Part shown: piece after piece, positions 8,929 through 17,950 of the stretch
Layout: each line of letters opens with the position of its first letter
Position numbering within the stretch: the stretch's first letter is position 1
Notes under the pieces: model-generated
What the model saw: the letters and a program-made list of their open reading frames with translations, nothing else
What the model was told of the DNA's origin: nothing
Databases searched by the model: none
Made by a program: the position numbers and the translations under genes
Source of the DNA: Phenylobacterium sp.
GTDB lineage: Bacteria; Pseudomonadota; Alphaproteobacteria; Caulobacterales; Caulobacteraceae
Direction: 5' to 3'
DNA length: 64,000 nt
NCBI RefSeq assembly: GCF_016124325.1
Contig: NZ_WGNY01000019.1
Location: forward strand, 310,001 to 374,000

Positions 8929-9134
8929 GGCCGCACGGCCCGGCAGGCGCCGGCGGGCGGCGCGTCCGGTGGGGCGGCCCCGGGCGCGAGCAGCGAGCCC
9001 TGGGGGTTGGCCGGGCGGCGGGCGCCCGAGCAGCCCGGCGCGTCGTCGTCCGCGGACGAGGCGCAAGCCGGGATCAGGATCGCGGCGAGGACGCACACGA
9101 GCGCTTGGCGGATCGGGGGTGGCGGCGGCGACAT
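8925..9134 (-). CDS. virB7: Small lipoprotein in the VirB7 position
   Basis: A 69-residue protein with an N-terminal hydrophobic segment followed by ILIPAC, a lipobox-like site for lipidation of Cys24. This fits VirB7, the small lipoprotein that anchors VirB9. The rest is Pro/Ala/Gly-rich with two further Cys residues, and the primary sequence of VirB7 proteins is poorly conserved, so the name rests on size, lipobox and its place directly before virB8. The ATG at 9134 has AAGGAG about nine bases upstream. It is the first gene after the 17.6-kb insertion, so its native promoter (far upstream, before virB1) is now separated from it. Confidence 0.7.
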   Translation of the reverse strand: MSPPPPPIRQALVCVLAAILIPACASSADDDAPGCSGARRPANPQGSLLAPGAAPPDAPPAGACRAVRP

Positions 9135-9447
9135 GGCGAACTCCTTGTCGCCAGCCTGATCGTCCCGCCGCCGGGACGGGAGGACGTAACCTCACCCTTC
9201 CCGCGAACCCTCGCATTCACGGTATGTGCCGACCCGAATTGCGCCGGCGCGCATCCTGCGCCTGCGGCTTCCGCGCCAGGTCCGGCCCGCGAAGGCGCGG
9301 CGTCTGGAGCGCCTTCCCATCGGCGGCGGGTCGCCGCCACCGATCGCGCCGCTCGGTCGCGTCGTCGAGGCGGCTCGAAACACGCCTCCTGTCATGTGGG
9401 CTTGTTGCCCTTGGCCGTACTTACTGATGTGACGGCGGGAGTGGGCG
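9135..9447. other. Intergenic region at the left edge of the inserted block
   Basis: This is 313 bases between the start of the virB7-like gene (minus) and the first M61-like peptidase (plus). It holds the AAGGAG ribosome site of virB7 and must hold the divergent promoter of the peptidase/CapA operon, though I cannot assign -35/-10 elements with confidence. A GATC at 9158-9161 matches one at 26797-26800 on the other side of the block. Reading frames through this stretch look like random GC-rich translations. No IS ends or tRNA were seen. Confidence 0.6.
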
Positions 9448-11103
9448 ATGAGACAGGCTTGGCTGGTGGCGGCGTCGTCCGTTTTGATGGTCCCGTCCGC
9501 CTTCGCCGCCGACGCCCCGATCATGACCGTGCGCATCGCGCCGGGCGCCATGGACGAAGCGATCGGGCGTGGCGAACTCCGCATCGAGGAGACCATTCCG
9601 GCGTTCGCATGGCCTGCCGGGGCGCTTCTCTTCCGATCGCCTGGAGTCGATCTGGAGGTGGCCGACGCTCAGGGACCGGTGCCAGGTGTCTTGCGCGATG
9701 GCGGATTCGCGCCGGGTCGGGCGATCGCAGGCGGCCTGAACGTCCGGTATCGCCTCGTGGTCGAGAACGCGCCGGAAAGCGGCGGCACCACCCCGATCTG
9801 GCCGCGCATCGATGGGCGGGCCTTTTCGGCCACCGGGATGACCATGCTGGCCCTACCGGAGGCGAAGACGCCGTATCGCGTGCGCCTGACCTGGGATCTC
9901 ACGGCTATGGGACCCGGGGCTGCGGCGGTGTCGAGTTTCGGTGACGGCGACGTAGAGGTTGCGGCGCTGCCGATTTCGAAGCTCGGTCGCACGATCTTCA
10001 TGGCCGGGATTCTGAGCCGTGAGCCTTCGGAGGCGATCGCAGGGAAATTTTCGGCGGCCTGGTCGGGAGAGCCCGGCTTCGACCCGCGGCCCGCCATGCA
10101 ATGGACCGGCGCACTGCACGCCTGGATGGTCCGGTTCTTCGACACGCCCGGGGACCCCGCGTACCGGGTGTTCCTGCGGGCGAACGGCGGACGAAATCCA
10201 GGGGGCGGGGTGGCGTTCCCGAACTCGTTTTTCGCCACCTACGGTCCCGGCGTGACCGGTGAAAGCATGAAGGGGATCCTGGGCCACGAGATGGTCCACA
10301 CCTTCACCGCGCACGACCTGGGGAAATGGTACGACGAGGGCAACGCCGTCTACTATCAGGTGCAGCTGCCATGGCGGGCCGGGACGGTCTCCACCGAGGT
10401 CTACCTGCGGGACATCAATCTGACGGCGGCGCGCTACTACACCAACGCCGAGATCGACGCGCCCGAAGACAGGATCATCCCGAACTTCTTCAAGGACACC
10501 TGGCTCAACACCCTGGGCTACGATCGCGGGGCGCTCTATTTCGCCATCCTGAACGGGAAGATCCGGCGCGCGTCGGGCGGCAAGCGTTCGGTCGACGATC
10601 TGATCCGCGAGATGGTGCGGCGCGACCGCGGCGGCGAAACCCTCACCGAGGCCGCCTGGCTCCAACTGGTGCGGCGCGAGATCGGCGAGGATGGGGTGGC
10701 CCTGCATCGCAGGATGATGGCGGGTGGGGTGATCGTACCGGCGTCCGGCGACTATGGGCCGTGCTTCCGGCGAATCCCGGCGAAGATCCGGCGCTACGAG
10801 CTTGGCTTCACGCCCCGGACGCTGCCGGATCGGCGAGCCGAGGTGACGGGACTGGTCGCGGGGTCGGAGGCCGAGAAGGCGGGCCTGAGGAACGGCGACG
10901 TGCTGACCATGCCGGTGATCACGACCGAGGGCGTGAAGCGCGATCCGCTACGGACCCTGACCGCCTCGGTGAGCCGCGAGGGCAAGACCTTCGACGTGAC
11001 CTGGCTTCCACGCACCGGGACCGTGTTCGACGCCTGGCAATGGGAGCGGGCGCCCGGGGTACCCGACAGCGCGTGCCGCCCGCCGGCGCCGGGCCGCCCA
11101 TGA
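9448..11103 (+). CDS. Exported M61-like metallopeptidase with PDZ domain (copy 1)
   Basis: A 551-residue secreted or periplasmic zinc peptidase with a signal peptide ending near AFA-AD (residue 21). The zinc motif is HEMVH near residue 280. A likely third ligand lies in WYDEGNAVYY only about 12 residues later, closer than in textbook M61 glycyl aminopeptidases. A C-terminal PDZ-like segment (VTGLVAGSEAEKAGLRNGDVL) follows near 455-480, as in M61 proteins. It is paralogous to the protein at 14159 along its whole length. Its stop overlaps the CapA gene start (ATGA), so the two are translationally coupled. Substrate unknown. Confidence 0.85.
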   Translation: MRQAWLVAASSVLMVPSAFAADAPIMTVRIAPGAMDEAIGRGELRIEETIPAFAWPAGALLFRSPGVDLEVADAQGPVPGVLRDGGFAPGRAIAGGLNVRYRLVVENAPESGGTTPIWPRIDGRAFSATGMTMLALPEAKTPYRVRLTWDLTAMGPGAAAVSSFGDGDVEVAALPISKLGRTIFMAGILSREPSEAIAGKFSAAWSGEPGFDPRPAMQWTGALHAWMVRFFDTPGDPAYRVFLRANGGRNPGGGVAFPNSFFATYGPGVTGESMKGILGHEMVHTFTAHDLGKWYDEGNAVYYQVQLPWRAGTVSTEVYLRDINLTAARYYTNAEIDAPEDRIIPNFFKDTWLNTLGYDRGALYFAILNGKIRRASGGKRSVDDLIREMVRRDRGGETLTEAAWLQLVRREIGEDGVALHRRMMAGGVIVPASGDYGPCFRRIPAKIRRYELGFTPRTLPDRRAEVTGLVAGSEAEKAGLRNGDVLTMPVITTEGVKRDPLRTLTASVSREGKTFDVTWLPRTGTVFDAWQWERAPGVPDSACRPPAPGRP

Positions 11104-12503
11104 GGGGCCGTCGCGCGGTTCCGGCGCTGGCCGCGGCGCTGCTGCTCGGGGCGGCCGAGACGGCGTGGGCGCAGCCGGCTGGCGTGGCCCGGCCGCCGAG
11201 CGATCCCGCGGCCTTGCTCGCCGCGCCGCCGAGGCCGGCGGGGGTGCGGGGCCGCTTCCGCGTGGTCTCGGTGGGCGACGTCATGCTCGCGCGTCCCCAG
11301 GCCGCGACCGACGATCCCGAACTGCGCAAGGTCCTCGATGCGATCCGCGCCGCAGACGTGGCGATCGGCAACCAGGAGGGTCCGGCGCTGGACCTCAAGG
11401 CCCTGCCACGGGGCACGTTCGGCATGTTCGGCGGCCTGATCGGCGAGCCGGGGATGGCGGCCGACTACAAGGCCATGGGCTTCGACCTGATGTCGGTGGC
11501 GAACAACCACTCCACCGACTGGGGCGGCGTAGGGCTGCTGGCGGCGCTGAAACTGCTGGACGACGCGGGTGTCGCCTATGCCGGCGGCGGCGTCAGCATG
11601 GCCGAGGCCCGGCGCGCGGGCTTCGCCGAGACGCCGAAGGGACGCGTGGGCCTGGTCGCCACGGCGTCGACGTTCAAGGCCAATGCGAGGGCCGGCGACG
11701 CAGGCCCGCTGGCGCCCGACCAATCCGGCATCAGTACGCTCCGCACCCGGACCCTCAATCTCGTGACGCCGGGCCAGTTCGCGATGCTGAGGCGGCTGGC
11801 GACCGAATTGGCTTCGCCGCTCAAGCCCGCGCCGGCGGCCGACGCCCGCGAAGTTCGCTTCGACGACCAGATCTATCGCGTCGCCGACCGGGACGGACTG
11901 TCCTACCAGATGGACCAGATCGACCACGCGGCCCTGCTGAAGGCCGTGCGCGACGGCAAGTCCGCGGCCGATCTGCTGGTCTTTCACATCCACGCGCACG
12001 AGACCCCGACCGGGGTGGACGACGATACGCCGGAGCCGCCGGACTTCCTGGTGAAACTGTTCCACGATGCGGTCGACGCCGGGGCCGATGTGGTGATGGG
12101 AGGCGGACCTCATTCCCTGCGCGGTGTCGAGATCTATCACGGCAAGCCGATCTTCTACGGGCTGGGGCTGTTCTTCTTCAAACCCCAACTCATGGGCGCG
12201 GCGGAAAGCGGGCCGCGCAAGTGGCCCGACGACGGCTATCCCCCGCCGCCCGATCCACGTCCCGGCAATCCTCGAGCCTGGTACGACAGCGTGCTGGCGG
12301 TCAGCGAGTTCGACGGCGCCCGCCTGAAGCAGGTGCGGCTCTATCCCATCGACCTGGCGAACGCCCAGCCCGCCCGAGGCTTGCCGCACTTCGCCACCGG
12401 CGCCCGCGCGGCCGAGATCTTGGCGCGCCTCCAGAGCGACTCGGCGCCGCTCGGAACGAAGATCGCGATCGAGGACGGCGTTGGCGTGATCGAGGTGCGC
12501 TAA
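11100..12503 (+). CDS. CapA-family metallophosphatase-fold protein (copy 1), exported
   Basis: A 467-residue CapA/PGA_cap-family protein with a signal peptide (about 1-25). The metal-binding motifs of the calcineurin-like fold are visible: VVSVGDVML, IGNQEGP, SVANNHSTDWGG near 133, HIHAHETPTG near 297 and GGGPHSLRG near 335. CapA is named for poly-gamma-glutamate capsule formation, but no capB/capC ligase genes are present. In this setting it is more likely a periplasmic hydrolase acting with the coupled M61-like peptidase (inference). It is paralogous to the protein at 15853. Convergent with the S10 gene. Confidence 0.85.
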   Translation: MRGRRAVPALAAALLLGAAETAWAQPAGVARPPSDPAALLAAPPRPAGVRGRFRVVSVGDVMLARPQAATDDPELRKVLDAIRAADVAIGNQEGPALDLKALPRGTFGMFGGLIGEPGMAADYKAMGFDLMSVANNHSTDWGGVGLLAALKLLDDAGVAYAGGGVSMAEARRAGFAETPKGRVGLVATASTFKANARAGDAGPLAPDQSGISTLRTRTLNLVTPGQFAMLRRLATELASPLKPAPAADAREVRFDDQIYRVADRDGLSYQMDQIDHAALLKAVRDGKSAADLLVFHIHAHETPTGVDDDTPEPPDFLVKLFHDAVDAGADVVMGGGPHSLRGVEIYHGKPIFYGLGLFFFKPQLMGAAESGPRKWPDDGYPPPPDPRPGNPRAWYDSVLAVSEFDGARLKQVRLYPIDLANAQPARGLPHFATGARAAEILARLQSDSAPLGTKIAIEDGVGVIEVR

Positions 12504-12531
12504 GCGCGGCGCCTGGGCGACGCCGCCGTCG

Positions 12532-14031
12532 TCAGGGTTCGGCCGCGGCGCGCGCCAGCGCCCGCATGTCGTCGGCGAACTGGGCGCGCGGCTGGGCGTC
12601 ACGATAGATGGCGTGGCCGGCGAGGTAGCAGCGGAACGTGATCCGGCTTCGATACGGCGCGGCGAGACGCCGACCGAGTTCGGCGTCCATCGAACAGCCC
12701 CCCAGCGGATCGTAGGCCCCATGCGCGACGAGCACCTTGAGCTGGGGGCTCAACGCCATGGCGTCGGCCGCGCCGGGAAGGTTGGGGCCGAAATGGCCCA
12801 TGCCGATGGCGCCGGTCTTTTCGTAGTCGGCCTGGGCCTGGGCGATCTGTTCGGCGCTCGCCCCATAGACGGTGGCATGGGTCCACCGCCGGTTCACGGG
12901 CTGCGGATAGACGCCATCGGGGGCGAAGCCGTCGGTGATCGGCTCGACGCCGAAATAGGGCAGATCGGTCGCATACCCCAGGTCGTGGCGCAGATAGCGG
13001 ACCCCGCGTTGCAGGGGCGGGGCGACGTAGGGCGCTTCGGCGCGATAGTCGGAATAGTAGAGCCGCCGGCCGTCGCCGATGCGTTCCAGGAAGTCGCCCT
13101 GGGTGATCCGAAGGGTCTTCGTATCGATGTCGGCGGGCTGCAGGCCGATGTGGCGGGCGAGGTCCGCGGCCAGCCGTGCCCGCTCGGCTGCCGGCAGGCG
13201 GTCGATGCGCCTGAGGGCGGGCAGGTAGGTCTCGCGGGCCCAGCGCTCGGCGATGGCGCGGGCCTGATCTGGCGTGGCGCCGAATTCGGGCGACAACCGC
13301 CCCAGCCGCTGGGCCGCCACCGCGTAGTCGGCCGTGTGGATCGCGAGGGCGATCGTCGGCCGATCGGGATAGTCGGGCAGGCCGGTGGTGTTGGAGATCA
13401 GGGCCAGGCCGCGCACCTTCATGCCCCGTTTCAGCAACTGATAGGCGACGCTGCCGGCCCGGCCCGAGCCGTAGCTCTGTCCGGCGATCACCAGCGGGGC
13501 GTCCTCGGCGCCGTGGGTGAGCACCCAGCCGCGGACGAACTCGGTGGTGGCCATGACGTCGCCGACCCAGCTGGTGAAAGCCTGCTCCGCGGCGGGGGTG
13601 ACGGCGCGCGAGAAACCCGTCGCGACGGGATCGACGAAGACGAGGTCGGCGTCGGTGAGCCAGGTGTCGGGGTTGTCGCCCAGCCGGTCGCCCTCGACCC
13701 GCTTGGGCCCGGCGCCCTCGAAATGCAGGGAGGCCGCGGGCAGGCCGGGGCCGCCGTTCCAGATGAAGATGATCGGCCGTACGGCGCCCGGCGCGGCCGG
13801 CGCGCGGTAGGCGACATAGAAGATGTGGGCGAGGGCTTCGCCGGTCGTGACGTCGCGGATCGGAAGCCGGCCGGCCTCGGCCGTATAGGCCAGCACACGA
13901 TCGCCCAGGTCCACCTGCTGGCGCGTGATGACGGCGGCCGGCTCCGGGTCCGCCGCCGAGGCCGGCGCGGCGATGGCCAGGAGCGCGGCGGCCAGCGCCC
14001 CCGTCAAGGTCCTGCGTCCGATGTTCCGCAT
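12532..14031 (-). CDS. S10-family serine carboxypeptidase, exported
   Basis: A 499-residue serine carboxypeptidase of MEROPS family S10, with a signal peptide (about 1-24). The substrate-binding motif WNGGPG lies near 92 and the nucleophile motif GQSYGSG near 185 (GESYG in most members). The Asp is in AHGAYDPLGG near 450 and the His in LAGHAIY near 476. I chose the ATG at 14031 because it directly precedes the signal peptide. It lies on the opposite strand between the two M61-like/CapA pairs, and its promoter region (14032-14158) is shared with the second pair. It would trim C-terminal residues from peptides in the periplasm. Confidence 0.87.
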   Translation of the reverse strand: MRNIGRRTLTGALAAALLAIAAPASAADPEPAAVITRQQVDLGDRVLAYTAEAGRLPIRDVTTGEALAHIFYVAYRAPAAPGAVRPIIFIWNGGPGLPAASLHFEGAGPKRVEGDRLGDNPDTWLTDADLVFVDPVATGFSRAVTPAAEQAFTSWVGDVMATTEFVRGWVLTHGAEDAPLVIAGQSYGSGRAGSVAYQLLKRGMKVRGLALISNTTGLPDYPDRPTIALAIHTADYAVAAQRLGRLSPEFGATPDQARAIAERWARETYLPALRRIDRLPAAERARLAADLARHIGLQPADIDTKTLRITQGDFLERIGDGRRLYYSDYRAEAPYVAPPLQRGVRYLRHDLGYATDLPYFGVEPITDGFAPDGVYPQPVNRRWTHATVYGASAEQIAQAQADYEKTGAIGMGHFGPNLPGAADAMALSPQLKVLVAHGAYDPLGGCSMDAELGRRLAAPYRSRITFRCYLAGHAIYRDAQPRAQFADDMRALARAAAEP

Positions 14032-14158
14032 GGCGCGCCCCCCACAACCCGGCTGTTCACCCGTAATACGCGCGGCCGCGCGCGACCCGCCGTCGCGGCG
14101 CCGGGATTCCGCGGGGTCAGGCGTACTACTGGACAGGCGGCGGGTGCGGGAGGTTTTC

Positions 14159-15841
14159 ATGAGGTCGGTCTTTGGCGCGGGCGCGGCGGCCCTGATCCTG
14201 GCGACATCGGGCGCTGCCAGCGCCGCCGATCAGGCGCCGCTGATGACCGTGCTGATCCGGCCCGGCAAGGTCGACACCGCCACCTCCCGCGGCCACATCG
14301 ACGTCGTGATGACCATCCCGAGCGTCCGCGCGGCGCGCGGGGAGCCGCTGCTCTCCATGGGCTTGTTCACGCCGGGACTGGCGCACCCGCAGGTCATGGA
14401 GGCGCTTGCGGTCGCCGACGCCTCGGGGCCGGTTCCGCTCACCCCCACCGTGGGCGTGGGCGGGGCGCACCGATGGGCGCCGGACCGCGCGGTCGCCGGC
14501 GCGGTCACCGTCACCTACCGCCTGCTGGCGGAGAACATCCCGGCGCTCCGGGGCGGTCCCCCGACGGCCCTGAGGGTCGATGGCGACGCGGTCTCGGCGG
14601 TGGGCGACGCCATGCTGATTTCGCCGGCCGTGACCGGCGACTATCGGATCGCGCTGAAGTGGGACGTTTCGGCGATGGGCGCGGGGGCGGAGGGCGTCTC
14701 CAGCTGGGGCGACGGCGACGTCACCTTGCCGGCGGGGCCTGTCGGCCGCCTGGGGCGCGCGGTCTATATGGCGGGCCATCTGGGTCACGAAACCGACGGG
14801 GCGTTCTCGGCGGTCTGGGCCGAGGGCCAGCCCCCGTTCGATCCGCGACCGCCGATGAAGTGGACGGCCGACCTTCACCGCAGGATGAGCGCCTATTTCA
14901 AGGACAGGACCGAGCCGCCCTATCGCGTGTTCATGCGCTTCAATCCGATGAACGCCGGCGGCGGCGCGGCGCTGACACATTCCTTCATCATCACCTATGG
15001 CAAGGGCGTCACCGGCGAGAACTTCAAGAGCATCCTGGGTCATGAAATGACCCACACCTGGACCGCCAACGACATCGGCAACTGGTACGACGAGGGCGAC
15101 GCCGTCTACTATCAGGCCCTGATCCCCTGGCGCGCCGGCCTGATCAGCACCGACAAATACCTCGAAGACCTGAACGGCACCGCGTACCGCTATTTCACCA
15201 ACGCCCTGCGCGACGTTCCGGAGGCCCAGGTCGCGCCGCGCTTCTGGGAGGACACGCGGATCCGCGTGCTGCCCTACGACCGCGGCGCCATGTACTTCGC
15301 GAGGCTCAACGGCATGTTGCGCCGCGAGTCGGGCGGAAAGCGCGGGATCGACGATCTGGTGCTGATCATGATCGACAAGGCGAGGAGGGGCGAACCGCTC
15401 AGCGAGCAGACCTGGGTCGACCTGCTGCAGAAGGAGATCGGGCCCGAGGGGCCGGCGGCCCATCGCAACATGATGTCCGGCGGGCTGGTCCTTCCTGAGT
15501 CCGACGACTTCGGGCCCTGCTTCCAGCGGGTGACGAAGAAGATGCGCCAGTTCGACCTGGGCTTCGACAATGCGTCGATCACCTCCGACCCCAAGGTGAT
15601 CAAGGGCCTCAAACCCGATTCCGAGGCGGCGCGGGCCGGGCTGCGGGACGGCGACGTGATCGCCTACGCGGTGGCGCTCGACGCCGTCCAGGGCGACCTC
15701 GACCGCAAGCTGGAGCTGACGGTCACGCGGGACGGCAAGACGTTCCCGCTCAGCTACGTCCCGCGCGGCGCCGCGGTGGACGCCTATCAGTGGGAGCGCA
15801 AACCCGGCGCGCCCGACGATGCGAGCTGCAAGGTCTTCTGA
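14159..15841 (+). CDS. Exported M61-like metallopeptidase with PDZ domain (copy 2)
   Basis: A 560-residue paralogue of the protein at 9448 with the same architecture: signal peptide (to about residue 22), an N-terminal beta-rich domain, HEMTHTW near 294 followed by NWYDEGDAVYY, and a C-terminal PDZ-like stretch (IKGLKPDSEAARAGLRDGDVI). The ATG at 14159 has GGGAGG just upstream. It is divergent from the S10 gene and is followed after 11 bases by a CapA paralogue, repeating the order of the first pair. The two copies differ at many positions, so the duplication is not recent. Confidence 0.85.
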   Translation: MRSVFGAGAAALILATSGAASAADQAPLMTVLIRPGKVDTATSRGHIDVVMTIPSVRAARGEPLLSMGLFTPGLAHPQVMEALAVADASGPVPLTPTVGVGGAHRWAPDRAVAGAVTVTYRLLAENIPALRGGPPTALRVDGDAVSAVGDAMLISPAVTGDYRIALKWDVSAMGAGAEGVSSWGDGDVTLPAGPVGRLGRAVYMAGHLGHETDGAFSAVWAEGQPPFDPRPPMKWTADLHRRMSAYFKDRTEPPYRVFMRFNPMNAGGGAALTHSFIITYGKGVTGENFKSILGHEMTHTWTANDIGNWYDEGDAVYYQALIPWRAGLISTDKYLEDLNGTAYRYFTNALRDVPEAQVAPRFWEDTRIRVLPYDRGAMYFARLNGMLRRESGGKRGIDDLVLIMIDKARRGEPLSEQTWVDLLQKEIGPEGPAAHRNMMSGGLVLPESDDFGPCFQRVTKKMRQFDLGFDNASITSDPKVIKGLKPDSEAARAGLRDGDVIAYAVALDAVQGDLDRKLELTVTRDGKTFPLSYVPRGAAVDAYQWERKPGAPDDASCKVF

Positions 15842-15852
15842 GGAACGTGAGC

Positions 15853-17286
15853 ATGAACCGCGCCCACCTGCGCCGCACCGCCGCCGGCGCCCTGACAGCC
15901 CTGCTCTTGGCCGCCGCGGCCTCGGCGACGGCTCAGTCCCTGCCTGCCAAGCCCTCGAATGAGCCGGAGGATTTCCTCAAGGCGCCGCCGAAGCCGGCGA
16001 GCCTGAAAGGCCGCTTCAGCCTCGTGACGGTCGGCGACCTGCTCTACTCGCATCCGATGGCCGAGCGGGACGACCCGGCGTTGCAGAAGGTGATCGAGCT
16101 GATCCGTTCGGGCGACGTGACGATCGCCAACCGCGAGGGCCCGACGCTCGACATCAGCGACGGCCGTCGCACCGGCTACGGCGATGGCCTGCTGTGGGCC
16201 GAGCCCTCGCTGGCCCAGGACGAGAAGGCCATGGGGATCGACATGGTCTCCATCGCCAACAACCACTCCACCGATTGGGGCGGCGAGGGGATGCTGGAGA
16301 CCATCCGGCTGCACGAGCAGGCCGGCGTGGTCACCGCCGGCGGGGGCGCCAACCTGCAGGCCGCGCGGCGGGCCGGCATACTCGCGACGCCCAAAGGCCG
16401 GGTCGCCCTGGTCTCCACGGCCTCGACGTTCAAGGCCAATGCGGGCGCCAACGACGCGTTCGGCGAGGTGGGAGCGCGGCCGGGCATCAGCCTCCTGCGC
16501 ACCCGCACCATCCATCTCGTGACGGCGGCTCAGTTCGCCACGATCCGGACCCTGGCGACCGAGCTTGCCTCGCCGCTCAAGCCCGCGCCGGCGGTCGACG
16601 CCACCGAGATCGTCTACGAGGGCGAGACCTACCGGCCCGCCGACAAGCCCGGCCTCAAATACGAGATGGAGCTGTACGACCATGCGGGCCTGCTGAAGGC
16701 GGTGCGAGAGGCGAAGGACAACGCCGACCTCGTGGTCTTCACCATCCACGCCCACGAAAGCCCGACGGGCGTGGACGACGATACGCCGGCCCCCCCGGAC
16801 TTCCTCGTGAAGCTGTTCCACGACTGTGTCGACGCCGGCGCCGACGTCATCCTGGGCGGCGGGCCGCATTCGCTGCGGGGCGTCGAGATCTACAAGGGCA
16901 AGGTCGTGCTCTACGGAATGGGCGTCTTCTTCATCAACGGCGAGATCAAAGGGCTGCAGGAGAGCGCGCTGCGCGTGTTCCCCGACGCCACCGGCCACGC
17001 GCCGCCGCCGAAGCCCGAGGAACGCTCGGTGCGCCCGGGCGGCAATCCGGCAAGCTGGTACGATGGCGTGGTCGCGATCACCGAATTCGACGGGCCCAAG
17101 GCCACGGCCGTGCGCCTCTATCCGCTGGACCTGGGCAACACCTACGATCGCTCGCGTCGCGGCATTCCGCATTTCGCGGACCCGGCCAACGCGCGCCGGA
17201 TCCTGGCCGACCTGCAGGAGGATTCCGCGCCCTTCGGCACGAAGATCGAGATCGACGGCGATGTGGGCGTGATCCGCATTCCTTGA
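15853..17286 (+). CDS. CapA-family metallophosphatase-fold protein (copy 2), exported
   Basis: A 477-residue paralogue of the protein at 11100 with a signal peptide ending near ATAQ (residue 28). The same motifs are in the same order: LVTVGDLLYSHP, IANREGP, SIANNHSTDWGG, FTIHAHESPTG and GGGPHSLRG. The long identical stretches around TGVDDDTP and PPDFLVKLFHD show that both copies retain the active-site region. The ATG at 15853 follows AGGAACG. Function is inferred as periplasmic hydrolysis in concert with the M61-like partner. Confidence 0.85.
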   Translation: MNRAHLRRTAAGALTALLLAAAASATAQSLPAKPSNEPEDFLKAPPKPASLKGRFSLVTVGDLLYSHPMAERDDPALQKVIELIRSGDVTIANREGPTLDISDGRRTGYGDGLLWAEPSLAQDEKAMGIDMVSIANNHSTDWGGEGMLETIRLHEQAGVVTAGGGANLQAARRAGILATPKGRVALVSTASTFKANAGANDAFGEVGARPGISLLRTRTIHLVTAAQFATIRTLATELASPLKPAPAVDATEIVYEGETYRPADKPGLKYEMELYDHAGLLKAVREAKDNADLVVFTIHAHESPTGVDDDTPAPPDFLVKLFHDCVDAGADVILGGGPHSLRGVEIYKGKVVLYGMGVFFINGEIKGLQESALRVFPDATGHAPPPKPEERSVRPGGNPASWYDGVVAITEFDGPKATAVRLYPLDLGNTYDRSRRGIPHFADPANARRILADLQEDSAPFGTKIEIDGDVGVIRIP

Positions 17287-17440
17287 AGCGCGGCGGCGGC
17301 GTTCGGCGCCGTATGACAGGCCTGTCGCAGACAAGTCGCGTCGATCGGTTAGGGTGATCGCAGATTGTTCAGAAGGGAAATCCGCGTGTCGCGCGTATTA
17401 CCGGCGGTGGAGTCCTGGCCGATGGACTGGAGCAGACCCG

Positions 17441-17950
17441 GTGCGATCTGAGGCGAACGCGGCCGTCAGCGCGATGAGCGAGCGATTTCGCCCGGCGCTT
17501 ATCGCGTTCTTCACGCGGCGCATTCGCAATGCCGCGGAGGCCGAGGATCTGACCCAGGAGGTGCTGCTGCGCGTGACGCAGAAGGGCGCGACGATCGACG
17601 CCTCTCGCCCCGACGCCTACGTGTTCCAGATCGCCGCCAACCTGCTGCGCGACCGCGGTCGCCGCCAGAGCGTGCGCAACGCCTATCAGGCCGCGCTGGG
17701 GGCCGAAGCCAATCGGGTCGAGGAGCGCGATCCGGATCGCGTGCTGCAGGCCAAGCAATCGCTGACCACGGTGCTCGAGGCGTTGCGCCAGCTTCCGGAG
17801 CGGACGCGCACGATCTTCGTGCTGTTCCGTCTGGAGCACATGAAGCAGCGGGAGATCGCCGACATGCTGGGCCTGTCGGTCCGCACCGTCGAGCAGCACG
17901 TGGTGCGCGCCAGCCTGCACCTGCGCGATTGCTTCGGAGACGAGCGATGA
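17441..17950 (+). CDS. ECF sigma factor, FecI type
   Basis: A 169-residue ECF RNA polymerase sigma factor. Region 2 contains RNAAEAEDLTQEVLLRV and RPDAYVFQIAANLLRDRGRR. Region 4 contains LPERTRTIFVLFRLEHMKQREIA and an HTH ending LSVRTVEQHVVRA, the usual FecI-type pattern. I chose the GTG at 17441, which has GGAG eight bases upstream; GTG 17354 and ATG 17474 are alternatives. The stop overlaps the FecR gene start. With FecR and the STN-containing receptor that follow, it forms a classic surface-signalling triad that would switch on this block when the ligand binds. Confidence 0.9.
   Translation: MRSEANAAVSAMSERFRPALIAFFTRRIRNAAEAEDLTQEVLLRVTQKGATIDASRPDAYVFQIAANLLRDRGRRQSVRNAYQAALGAEANRVEERDPDRVLQAKQSLTTVLEALRQLPERTRTIFVLFRLEHMKQREIADMLGLSVRTVEQHVVRASLHLRDCFGDER

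Noticed and set aside
11100..17286. Poly-gamma-glutamate capsule synthesis from the CapA proteins
   Set aside because: No capB, capC or capE genes are present, and the CapA proteins are paired with peptidases and have signal peptides.
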